A DNA stretch of 7,896 bases from Rikenellaceae bacterium (lineage in GTDB: Bacteria > Bacteroidota > Bacteroidia > Bacteroidales > Rikenellaceae). Of the stretch, positions 1 through 6,119 are shown in pieces. A program made the position numbers and the translations under genes. The stretch lies in NCBI GenBank assembly GCA_020859875.1, contig JAJBVJ010000189.1:1-7896 (forward strand). Direction: 5' to 3'. The notes under the pieces were generated by a model. It did not search any database, was not told the DNA's origin, and saw nothing but the letters and a program-made list of their open reading frames with translations. Positions within the stretch are counted from its first letter, which is position 1. Every line of letters starts with the position of its first letter.

Positions 1-570
1 GACCAGTCCCGAGAATCCCATAAAAGCCATTGCGAGGATTCCGGCCGTTACGAGCGCCACCGGAACTCCCCTCATTGCTTTGGGAAGATCCTCCAGATCG
101 AGCTTTTCACGCAGTCCTGCAAATAGAACGATAGCAAGGGTAAATCCTATTGCGTTGGATATGGAAAAAATTACCGAACCCATCATATCGAACTCTTTTT
201 GCACCAGAAGTATCGCAACCCCGAGCACCGCACAGTTGGTGGTGATAAGCGGCAGGAATACGCCCAGGGCCTGGTACAGCGGGGGACTTACCTTTTTTAG
301 AATTATCTCCACCATCTGAACCAGCGATGCGATGACCAGTATGAAAACTATGGTCTGCATGAACTCTATGTTCAGCGGTACGAGCACATAATATTGCAGA
401 AGGTATGCGGCCAGTGAGGCAATGGCCATTACGAAGGTCACGGCCGCTCCCATACCCAGAGATGTTCCCACCCTATTGGACACCCCCAAAAAGGGGCATA
501 TCCCGAGGAACTGGGCAAGGATGATATTGTTTACGAATATGGCACCGATGATTATATAAAAATATTCCAT
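1..570 (-). CDS. rnfA: Rnf complex subunit RnfA (3' end cut by window edge)
   Basis: Integral membrane subunit of the Rnf ferredoxin:NAD+ oxidoreductase. With RnfE it forms the pseudo-symmetric membrane core holding an intramembrane [2Fe-2S] cluster. I translated the minus strand by hand: 190 codons, ATG at 570, open to position 1. The family is about 190-195 residues, so only the last few codons are missing. It starts MEYFYIIIGAIFVNN and has about six hydrophobic segments. The two cluster cysteines are present, C25 in GICPFLG and C113 in TNCAVLG. The start lies 3 nt after the rnfE stop, implying co-translation as the last rnf gene seen. RnfA, NqrE and RsxA are homologous; the surrounding rnfBCDG set identifies this as Rnf. 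The assignment is very secure. Confidence 0.95.
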   Translation of the reverse strand, partial: MEYFYIIIGAIFVNNIILAQFLGICPFLGVSNRVGTSLGMGAAVTFVMAIASLAAYLLQYYVLVPLNIEFMQTIVFILVIASLVQMVEIILKKVSPPLYQALGVFLPLITTNCAVLGVAILLVQKEFDMMGSVIFSISNAIGFTLAIVLFAGLREKLDLEDLPKAMRGVPVALVTAGILAMAFMGFSGLV

Positions 571-573
571 ACC

Positions 574-1221
574 CTATTTTGCTTTGGTTAGTTTATTAAA
601 TATTACCAGCAGATACCCCAGGGCTATAAAAGCTCCCGGAGCGAGAACGAACAACAGCACCCCGTCCCATTGCAGAAAACTCTGAACCACACCCTCGGAA
701 GCTCCCCATTTTTGCAACAGCAGCCCGGTCTTGGTAACGAAATCGAAACCGAAAACCGACCCGGCACCGAGGATTTCCCTCACCGCTCCAAGGGCCGTAA
801 GGGCCAGGGTAAACCCGAGGCCGATTCCAAGACCGTCGAGCGCGGAGTCTGTTACCGAATTTTTAGAAGCAAAGGCTTCGGCCCTACCCAGAATTATACA
901 GTTTACCACGATAAGCGGGATAAAGACTCCTAATGTCTGGTAAAGCTCGTTCGTATACGCTTCCATACAGAGCTGGAGTATTGTGACCAGCGAAGCGATC
1001 ACTACGATATATGCCGGGATGCGCACTTTGGCCGGTATAAACCTTTTGACCGACGATATGACGATATTCGAGAGGGTGAGCACGAACAGCGTCGCTGCAC
1101 CCATTCCGAAGCCGTTAACGGCCGAACTGGTTGTCCCGAGCGTGGGACACATGCCCAAAAGAAGAATAAAAACCGGGTTATCTCTTATGATACCCCTTGT
1201 GAGAATTGCGAGCTTATTCAT
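574..1221 (-). CDS. rnfE: Rnf complex subunit RnfE
   Basis: Integral membrane subunit, 215 aa, paralogous to RnfA and its partner around the intramembrane iron-sulfur site. It begins MNKLAILTRGIIRDNP, close to the RnfE/NqrD family start, and has about six hydrophobic segments. The paired cysteines are C25 in LLGMCPTLG and C108 in VVNCIILGRAEAFA, the latter a hallmark of the RnfE/NqrD group. Length is normal for the family. The ATG lies inside the end of rnfG: the two genes share the 8 nt ATGAATAA, indicating translational coupling. rnfA follows 3 nt after the stop. No defects are visible. NqrD is the only serious alternative and is excluded by the rnfB and rnfC genes in the same operon. Confidence 0.95.
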   Translation of the reverse strand: MNKLAILTRGIIRDNPVFILLLGMCPTLGTTSSAVNGFGMGAATLFVLTLSNIVISSVKRFIPAKVRIPAYIVVIASLVTILQLCMEAYTNELYQTLGVFIPLIVVNCIILGRAEAFASKNSVTDSALDGLGIGLGFTLALTALGAVREILGAGSVFGFDFVTKTGLLLQKWGASEGVVQSFLQWDGVLLFVLAPGAFIALGYLLVIFNKLTKAK

Positions 1222-2242
1222 CCGATCCGGTTTTTTCTTGGTATTCTACAAAAGCCCTGTAAGCATCGCGGACTGCATCGACGTATGCCTGGGATGTAAT
1301 GGACGATCCGCTCAGGGCATCAACTTCGCCGCTTTCGGAGCGGAAAGTAAGTTTCATTTCAGAAGGGTTGCGTCCGATAAAACTCCGGGCCAGCGGATTT
1401 CCCGCGTCGGCGATCTCCGCTCCGAAACCCGGTGTCTCCATCTGTTCCACGACAGCGATATCGTTGACAGTACCGTCGGGCAGGAATCCAACGAGCAATC
1501 TTATTGGGCCGCCATATCCTTCGACTGTGCTTTCCACCGCTGTCCCCACCTCTTCATCCTCAGCGTTTTTGGCCCGGTACAGGGTGTTTTTATCGTAGTT
1601 GACGGTCAAATACGATTTGTACGGGGGAAGCACTTCGTTCAGAAAATCGGCGGCCTGGGGGGCAATAATTTCTTCGCCGAGAGCCACCTCGCGAAAAGCG
1701 GTAAAAGCCCGCTCCACCGCATCGGTATAGGCTCTCGAAGAGATGGTGGAAGCAGTAATAGCATCGATGTCGCCTCCGTCTCTGGTGACTTTCATCACAA
1801 GGCCGGCGGGACTTTTACCTTTGAAACTCAACAGTACAGGATTATCTTCATCCGCTATCTTGCTCCCCAATCCCGGGGTCTCGTTATGCTCCAGTACCCG
1901 TATATTATAAATCTCCCCGTCGGGAAGAAAACCGACCATCAGACGTATATTGCCGCTGTAACCCTGCCGTGTAATGGATTCGACGGCATAACCCACCGGA
2001 GCGTTGCCTTTTTTAGCGGTATAAACTTTTACGGGAAGGTTATTTGCCGTTACGGTTACGGTATCCGCTGCGGGATTGTTGTCGAAACCGGGAAGGACTT
2101 TCCCGAGGGCATCTACGGTCTTTGCGCCCTTCGACTGTTCGATCGCATCCTTTGTCATGCTGTAAACCACGCTCAGCGCCCCTGCAGAGATGAGCGTAAT
2201 GGCCAGCAGCGCCAGGATCATATTTTTTAATGTACTTTCCAT
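1214..2242 (-). CDS. rnfG: RnfG-like subunit with duplicated FMN-binding domain
   Basis: Subunit RnfG normally carries one FMN covalently bound to Thr and passes electrons across the membrane complex. I chose the ATG at 2242 (342 aa), which begins MESTLKNMILALLAIT 4 nt after the rnfD stop; an in-frame ATG at 2266 would add 8 residues overlapping rnfD. A single N-terminal membrane anchor spans about residues 7-29 and the rest is extracytoplasmic. Two FMN_bind domains follow, at about residues 83-183 and 232-332. Both contain VGFLPDG and ETPG-[LF]-G, and by hand alignment they are about half identical with one single-residue gap. Typical RnfG is about 180-220 aa with one domain. The usual flavin-acceptor motif is [ST]GATx[ST]. 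Here the copies read TASTIS (residues 163-168) and SGSSIT (311-316), so neither is canonical. Position in the operon makes the RnfG identity firm; cofactor content is uncertain. Confidence 0.93.
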   Translation of the reverse strand: MESTLKNMILALLAITLISAGALSVVYSMTKDAIEQSKGAKTVDALGKVLPGFDNNPAADTVTVTANNLPVKVYTAKKGNAPVGYAVESITRQGYSGNIRLMVGFLPDGEIYNIRVLEHNETPGLGSKIADEDNPVLLSFKGKSPAGLVMKVTRDGGDIDAITASTISSRAYTDAVERAFTAFREVALGEEIIAPQAADFLNEVLPPYKSYLTVNYDKNTLYRAKNAEDEEVGTAVESTVEGYGGPIRLLVGFLPDGTVNDIAVVEQMETPGFGAEIADAGNPLARSFIGRNPSEMKLTFRSESGEVDALSGSSITSQAYVDAVRDAYRAFVEYQEKTGSDE

Positions 2243-2246
2243 GGCA

Positions 2247-3233
2247 TTATATTTTTGCGGGCACACCGAATCGTCTCGGCCTCATATATTTATTTATCAA
2301 AGGAACCGTAGCGTTCATAATAAGTATGGCGAACGATATTCCTTCCGGATAAGCACCCCAGGTACGTATCAGGATGGTTATGATGCCGATACCGATGCCG
2401 TACGCTACCATTCCTTTTTTACTCATCGGCGATGTCGCATAATCGGTTGCCATAAAGACCGCTCCCAATATCGCTCCTCCGGTAAGCAGATGGAATGCCG
2501 GATCGACATAGGTTTCGGGGTCGCTCCACCAAAGGATCGCACTGAACAAGGCCATAGAACCGAGAACCGCCACCGGTATATGCCAGGTGACGACCCTGCG
2601 GATCAACATATATCCGAATCCCAAAAGCAGTGCCAGTGCGGCTATCTCACCCAGAGAGCCGCCGTGAAGTCCGAACAGCAGATTGTCATAGGATATTTCG
2701 GGCATCAAATCCGAAAGTTTTATATCACCCCCTTTCATGGCCTCTTTAACATAGGTAAGCGGTGTAGCGCCCGACATGGCGTCGGCGGCGGCAGAAGGAG
2801 CGGGAAAGGTAGTCATCGCCGCAGGGAAGGAGAGAAGCAGGAAGACCCTGCCCACCAGAGCCGGGTTGAACGGGTTGCGTCCGAGACCCCCGAAGGTCAT
2901 CTTCCCTACCCCGATGGCGACCAGTGCGCCCAGTACCACCATCCATATAGGTATGGAAACGGGAAGGTTGAATGCCAAAAGGACACCCGTCACTATTGCC
3001 GACAAATCGCCGATAGTTGATTTTCCGCCGAACATAAACCGCTGGATCAGGAACTCGATAAGAACACAAGCCGCTATGCTCACGCCAGTAACCACCAGAA
3101 CCCGGGTGCCGTAAATGAAAGTTACGACCAGGAGCGCAGGGGCAAGGGCGATCAGCACGTCACGCATAAGTTTCTGTGTGGTATCACTGCCGTGAACATG
3201 CGGGGAAGGCCCTACTATAAGTTTTTTCTCCAT
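2247..3233 (-). CDS. rnfD: Rnf complex subunit RnfD
   Basis: Integral membrane, flavin-carrying subunit of Rnf, 328 aa, homologous to NqrB. It begins MEKKLIVGPSPHVHG, the family-typical cytoplasmic N-terminus, followed by many hydrophobic segments with GGLGRNPFNPALVGR at about residues 115-129. The covalent FMN motif SGATPLT is intact at residues 154-160, with Thr157 as the expected phosphoester acceptor; this contrasts with the altered motifs in the adjacent RnfG. The C-terminal half contains AVFMATDYATSPMS and the conserved WGAYPEGISFAIL stretch. It follows rnfC after 23 nt of A-rich sequence without an obvious Shine-Dalgarno site, as is usual in Bacteroidota, and precedes rnfG by 4 nt. No truncation or frame problem is visible. 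Confidence 0.96.
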   Translation of the reverse strand: MEKKLIVGPSPHVHGSDTTQKLMRDVLIALAPALLVVTFIYGTRVLVVTGVSIAACVLIEFLIQRFMFGGKSTIGDLSAIVTGVLLAFNLPVSIPIWMVVLGALVAIGVGKMTFGGLGRNPFNPALVGRVFLLLSFPAAMTTFPAPSAAADAMSGATPLTYVKEAMKGGDIKLSDLMPEISYDNLLFGLHGGSLGEIAALALLLGFGYMLIRRVVTWHIPVAVLGSMALFSAILWWSDPETYVDPAFHLLTGGAILGAVFMATDYATSPMSKKGMVAYGIGIGIITILIRTWGAYPEGISFAILIMNATVPLINKYMRPRRFGVPAKI

Positions 3234-3256
3234 CTATCTCGTTTGTTTTTTCTTCT

Positions 3257-4591
3257 CTAATTTTTCCGTGCCCGGATCATTTTCATCACTTCGCCCTTAC
3301 CCAATCTTATATAATCCAGCAGCGGTAGCGAAGCGGGACATGTGAAAGAACACGATCCGCATTCGATGCAGTCCGTAGCGTAATACTCTTCCATCTCCGG
3401 GAACATATTTCTTATCCCGAGTTTATACAGCATATAAGGTTCGAGGTTCATGGGACACACTTCAACGCATTTGGCGCACTTGATACAGGCCTGGGAAGGC
3501 TTTCGGGCCGACTCATTATCATTCATGACCAGGATGCCCGACGTTCCTTTAGTTACGGGGCTCTCGAGGTTGGATATCGCCCGCCCCATCATGGGGCCTC
3601 CTCCGATCACCTTCCCAGCAGATGCGGGAAGGCCTCCGCAATGGGCTATGAGCGAAGTTACAGGGGTGCCTACCCTGACCAGAAGGTTCGATGGCCTTTC
3701 GATCCCTTTACCCGTTACGGTTACTACTCTTTCGATCAGCGGCTTTCGTTTGACCACTGCCTGGTAAACGGCCACGGCGGTTCCGACGTTCTGTACGACC
3801 ACTCCCACATCGAGCGGGAGACCGCCCGGGGGAACCTGTCGTTTTGTTACGGCTTCGATCAATTGCTTTTCGCCACCCTGCGGATACTTCACCTTTAACG
3901 GGATAACCGCTATTTGCGGATCGCCAACGGTAAGTTTCATAAGGTGTTCGATGGCATCCGGCTTGTTCTTTTCAATCCCGATGAAGGACTTTTCTACTCC
4001 CAGTGCCCTTGCCAGTAATTTTACCCCTTCGAGAAGTTCTTCCCCTTTTTCGAGCATCAGACGGTGGTCGGCAGTAAGATACGGTTCGCATTCTACACCG
4101 TTAATTAAAAGGAACTGCGCTTTCTTTGTCGGCGGGACGGAAAGTTTTACCTGCGTAGGGAATGTAGCTCCCCCCATACCGACAATTCCGCCCTCGGCGA
4201 TCCTTCTGGTGATCTCGGCCGGGTCGAGGCCGGTTTCCGCTTTACGGAAATCCGCAGACGTGTCGATGCCTTCCTCCCACTGGTCGCCATCTACTTTTAT
4301 GGTTACGGCCGGACGTCGGATATTCCCTGCGTCGGGGACTTGGTCCACCGAAATCACCGTTCCCGAGACAGGCGAGTGTATATTTGCCGAGACGAATCCC
4401 GCAGCCGAGGCGATCAGCTGTCCGGTTTTTACTTTGTCTCCTTTCACCACCGCCGGAACCGCCGGAGCCCCTATATGCTGGGAGAGCGGGACCGTTACCA
4501 TTTCGGGAAGCGGAAAAATTTCTATGGCCGCTCCTCTGCTCAATTTATTTTCATGGGGATGAACACCCCCTATTTTGAAGGTCCTTGACAT
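3257..4591 (-). CDS. rnfC: Rnf complex subunit RnfC
   Basis: Peripheral cytoplasmic subunit of Rnf, 444 aa, which by family knowledge carries the NAD(H) site, FMN and two [4Fe-4S] clusters. The N-terminus MSRTFKIGGVHPHENK is typical of RnfC. The glycine-rich nucleotide/flavin region GIVGMGGATFPTQVKL lies at about residues 135-150, NGVECEPYLTADHR at 164-177 and KYPQGGEKQLI at 235-245; these resemble the Complex I 51-kDa (NuoF) fold. Two ferredoxin-type clusters follow: C369, C372, C375, C379 and C408, C411, C414, C418. The C-terminus is short, lacking the long repeat-rich extension of proteobacterial RsxC. It starts 11 nt after rnfB. The gene is intact and the assignment is secure. Confidence 0.97.
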   Translation of the reverse strand: MSRTFKIGGVHPHENKLSRGAAIEIFPLPEMVTVPLSQHIGAPAVPAVVKGDKVKTGQLIASAAGFVSANIHSPVSGTVISVDQVPDAGNIRRPAVTIKVDGDQWEEGIDTSADFRKAETGLDPAEITRRIAEGGIVGMGGATFPTQVKLSVPPTKKAQFLLINGVECEPYLTADHRLMLEKGEELLEGVKLLARALGVEKSFIGIEKNKPDAIEHLMKLTVGDPQIAVIPLKVKYPQGGEKQLIEAVTKRQVPPGGLPLDVGVVVQNVGTAVAVYQAVVKRKPLIERVVTVTGKGIERPSNLLVRVGTPVTSLIAHCGGLPASAGKVIGGGPMMGRAISNLESPVTKGTSGILVMNDNESARKPSQACIKCAKCVEVCPMNLEPYMLYKLGIRNMFPEMEEYYATDCIECGSCSFTCPASLPLLDYIRLGKGEVMKMIRARKN

Positions 4592-4602
4592 ATCGCTGTT
4601 GT

Positions 4603-5577
4603 TTAAGCCTGTTGCGGCGGCCGGTTTCCGTCGGATTCGCCGACGGACCCTGCCGGGATGCCGTCGCTTACCGAAGTGGCGGAGGGTGAGGTCGGGTCTT
4701 TCACCCTGACCGCTGCATTTCCCTCTCCTTTACCGCCACCGGCCGGAGTCTCCTTTTTCGGCGGGAAGTTTATTTCGCTAATGGCAGATGTCGGACATTC
4801 GGGAACGCATTTACGGCAAAGCCTGCATTTGTATGGGTCTATATATGCCAGGTTGTCCTGGAGCGTGATGGCTTCGAAGGGACACGTTTTGACACATTTT
4901 CCGCATGCGATACATGAAACGGTGCAGAGTTTTCTCGAAACCGCCCCTTTATCTCTGTTTATACAATTTACCCACACCCGTCGGTCTTTCACCCCCTTCT
5001 TTCGTAACTCCATTATAGCCCTGGGACATGCACGGACACAAGCCCCGCATGCGGTGCATTTGGCCGGGTCGACTTCGGGAATACCGGTTTCGGGATTTAC
5101 CGCAATGGCGTCGAAATTACAGACTACGACGCAATCGCCTTTTCCCAGGCATCCGTAATTGCATCCCGTCTCACCGCTGTAGAGAGAATGTTCGACGGCG
5201 CAAGAGTAAGCTCCGTCGTATATACTGATCCTCGGACGTTTACCGCAGCTTCCGCCGCAGCGGACCTCAGCTATCTGCGGCTCCTTCTCGGGAGCTGATT
5301 TACCGAGGAAAGCGGCTACGCGGTTCATGGTGTCGGTACCCCCTACCGGACAGTAAAGAGAAGTGATGTCGTCGTTTTTGACCAGCGCATCGGCAAGCCC
5401 GCGGCAGCCCGGATATCCGCACCCCCCGCAGTTTGCCAGCGGCAACAGATTCTCGACCTGGTCTATCCGCGGATCTTCGTAAACGTAGAACTTCCTGGCC
5501 ACCAAATACAACACCATTGCGGCGACCGCACCCAAAAGACAAAGTGTGAGTACAGTATATAGCAGAATCTCAATCAT
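4603..5577 (-). CDS. rnfB: Rnf complex subunit RnfB, long multi-cluster form
   Basis: Membrane-anchored iron-sulfur subunit, 324 aa, thought to receive electrons from ferredoxin. An N-terminal membrane helix covers about residues 4-27. The RnfB-type cluster follows as C50, C53, C58 and C76 (CGGCGYPGC core). Further cysteine sets are C139/C143/C149/C153, C174/C177/C180/C184, C222/C225/C228/C232 and C251/C254/C257/C261; the last three are textbook CxxCxxCxxxCP ferredoxin motifs. C107, C111, C126, C205 and C218 are extra. This matches the long RnfB of anaerobes rather than the short proteobacterial form. Residues from about 271 form a Gly/Pro/Ser-rich tail, probably disordered. The start overlaps the rseC stop by 8 nt (ATGATTGA), which fixes the start and implies coupled translation. 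Confidence 0.96.
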   Translation of the reverse strand: MIEILLYTVLTLCLLGAVAAMVLYLVARKFYVYEDPRIDQVENLLPLANCGGCGYPGCRGLADALVKNDDITSLYCPVGGTDTMNRVAAFLGKSAPEKEPQIAEVRCGGSCGKRPRISIYDGAYSCAVEHSLYSGETGCNYGCLGKGDCVVVCNFDAIAVNPETGIPEVDPAKCTACGACVRACPRAIMELRKKGVKDRRVWVNCINRDKGAVSRKLCTVSCIACGKCVKTCPFEAITLQDNLAYIDPYKCRLCRKCVPECPTSAISEINFPPKKETPAGGGKGEGNAAVRVKDPTSPSATSVSDGIPAGSVGESDGNRPPQQA

Positions 5578-5992
5578 CGATCTTATTTATTTTGAAAATC
5601 AGTTCGCGTTCGATACGGTTTCTGAAAAAGTAAAGGACAGAATAGTACATTGCAATGGCTCCCAAAGAAATGAGACCGGCAGTGGGCTCGGAGACATCCG
5701 CAGACAATAAACCGATAAGGGTAAAAAGTAGAACGAGGAATGGAATGACGTAAGCCAGGATAACCGCCCTAACTCCCATCCCTCTGCCGACGGAGACTAT
5801 CACCTCTTCCCCTATTTCGAAATATTCCGGATGGTCGCTTATAACCGATACGACCTTATCGGCCGTTTCGCTAATAGTGCATATAGCCGCCGCCTTGCAC
5901 CCTGCACAGGCATTATCGGGCGTAACCGAGACATCGATCCGGTTTCCCACTATATCGAAGATTAATCCCTTATGTGTAATGTCGTTCTTCAT
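5570..5992 (-). CDS. RseC/SoxR-reducing-system family membrane protein, first gene of rnf operon
   Basis: 140 aa from the ATG at 5992, beginning MKNDITHKGLIFDIVGNRID. The frame stays open upstream to an ATG at 6109, but that would run through the promoter element and terminator hairpin, and the extra residues do not look like the family. The RseC family shape is clear: a soluble N-terminal part with clustered cysteines C29, C32 and C38 (CAGCKAAAIC), a hydrophilic stretch EIGEEVIVSVGRGMG, then two membrane helices at about 76-96 and 103-123 and a basic end. RseC proteins occur next to rnf/rsx genes and are linked to SoxR reduction or sigma-E control in proteobacteria. Its role in Bacteroidota Rnf is not established; assembly or redox maturation is an inference. 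It overlaps rnfB by 8 nt. Confidence 0.85.
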   Translation of the reverse strand: MKNDITHKGLIFDIVGNRIDVSVTPDNACAGCKAAAICTISETADKVVSVISDHPEYFEIGEEVIVSVGRGMGVRAVILAYVIPFLVLLFTLIGLLSADVSEPTAGLISLGAIAMYYSVLYFFRNRIERELIFKINKIDD

Positions 5993-6012
5993 CGAGGCCG
6001 GCAAGTCCGGCG

Positions 6013-6020
6013 CAAATATA
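6013..6020 (-). promoter_or_regulatory. Bacteroidota-type -7 promoter element for the rseC-rnf operon
   Basis: On the minus strand this reads TATATTTG, an exact match to the Bacteroidota primary sigma -7 consensus TAnnTTTG. It lies 20 nt upstream of the rseC ATG at 5992, giving a predicted leader of only about 13-16 nt, and just downstream of the nadE terminator hairpin. No good TTTG/TTG -33 element is seen at the usual distance. The start of transcription is inferred, not shown. Confidence 0.6.
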
Positions 6021-6072
6021 CTATTTTGCCTCTGAATTTCCCTATCCGGATAGATGATTTCGATTGAAAATA

Positions 6073-6097
6073 TACGGCATCCGGGCGGGATGCCGTA
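6073..6097 (-). terminator. Predicted intrinsic terminator after nadE
   Basis: A perfect 10-bp inverted repeat, TACGGCATCC and GGATGCCGTA, flanks a 5-nt loop. On the minus strand it begins 22 nt after the nadE TAG (6120-6122) and is followed by TATTTTC, a short U-rich tract. On the plus strand no U-tract follows, so it is best read as ending nadE transcription before the rnf promoter. The U-tract is modest, so termination may be partial. Confidence 0.6.
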
Positions 6098-6119
6098 AGG
6101 ATTCAGCACATTTTATCTA

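Noticed and set aside
983..2230. Long plus-strand open frame of 415 codons
   Set aside because: It lies antisense to rnfE and rnfG, which have clear family motifs. Its translation has no recognisable domain and looks like a shadow frame.
2190..3020. Plus-strand open frame of 276 codons
   Set aside because: It is antisense to rnfD and rnfG, and the translation is rich in His, Arg and Gln without any domain; a shadow of real genes.
1..5577. Possibility that this is a Na+-NQR (nqr) operon rather than rnf
   Set aside because: An RnfB-type multi-cluster protein and an RnfC with two ferredoxin clusters are present, and there is no NqrF or NqrA. The order BCDGEA is that of rnf.
5993..6109. N-terminal extension of the rseC-family protein to an ATG at 6109
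   Set aside because: The extension would be encoded across the terminator hairpin and the promoter -7 element, and family similarity begins at MKNDITHKG (5992).
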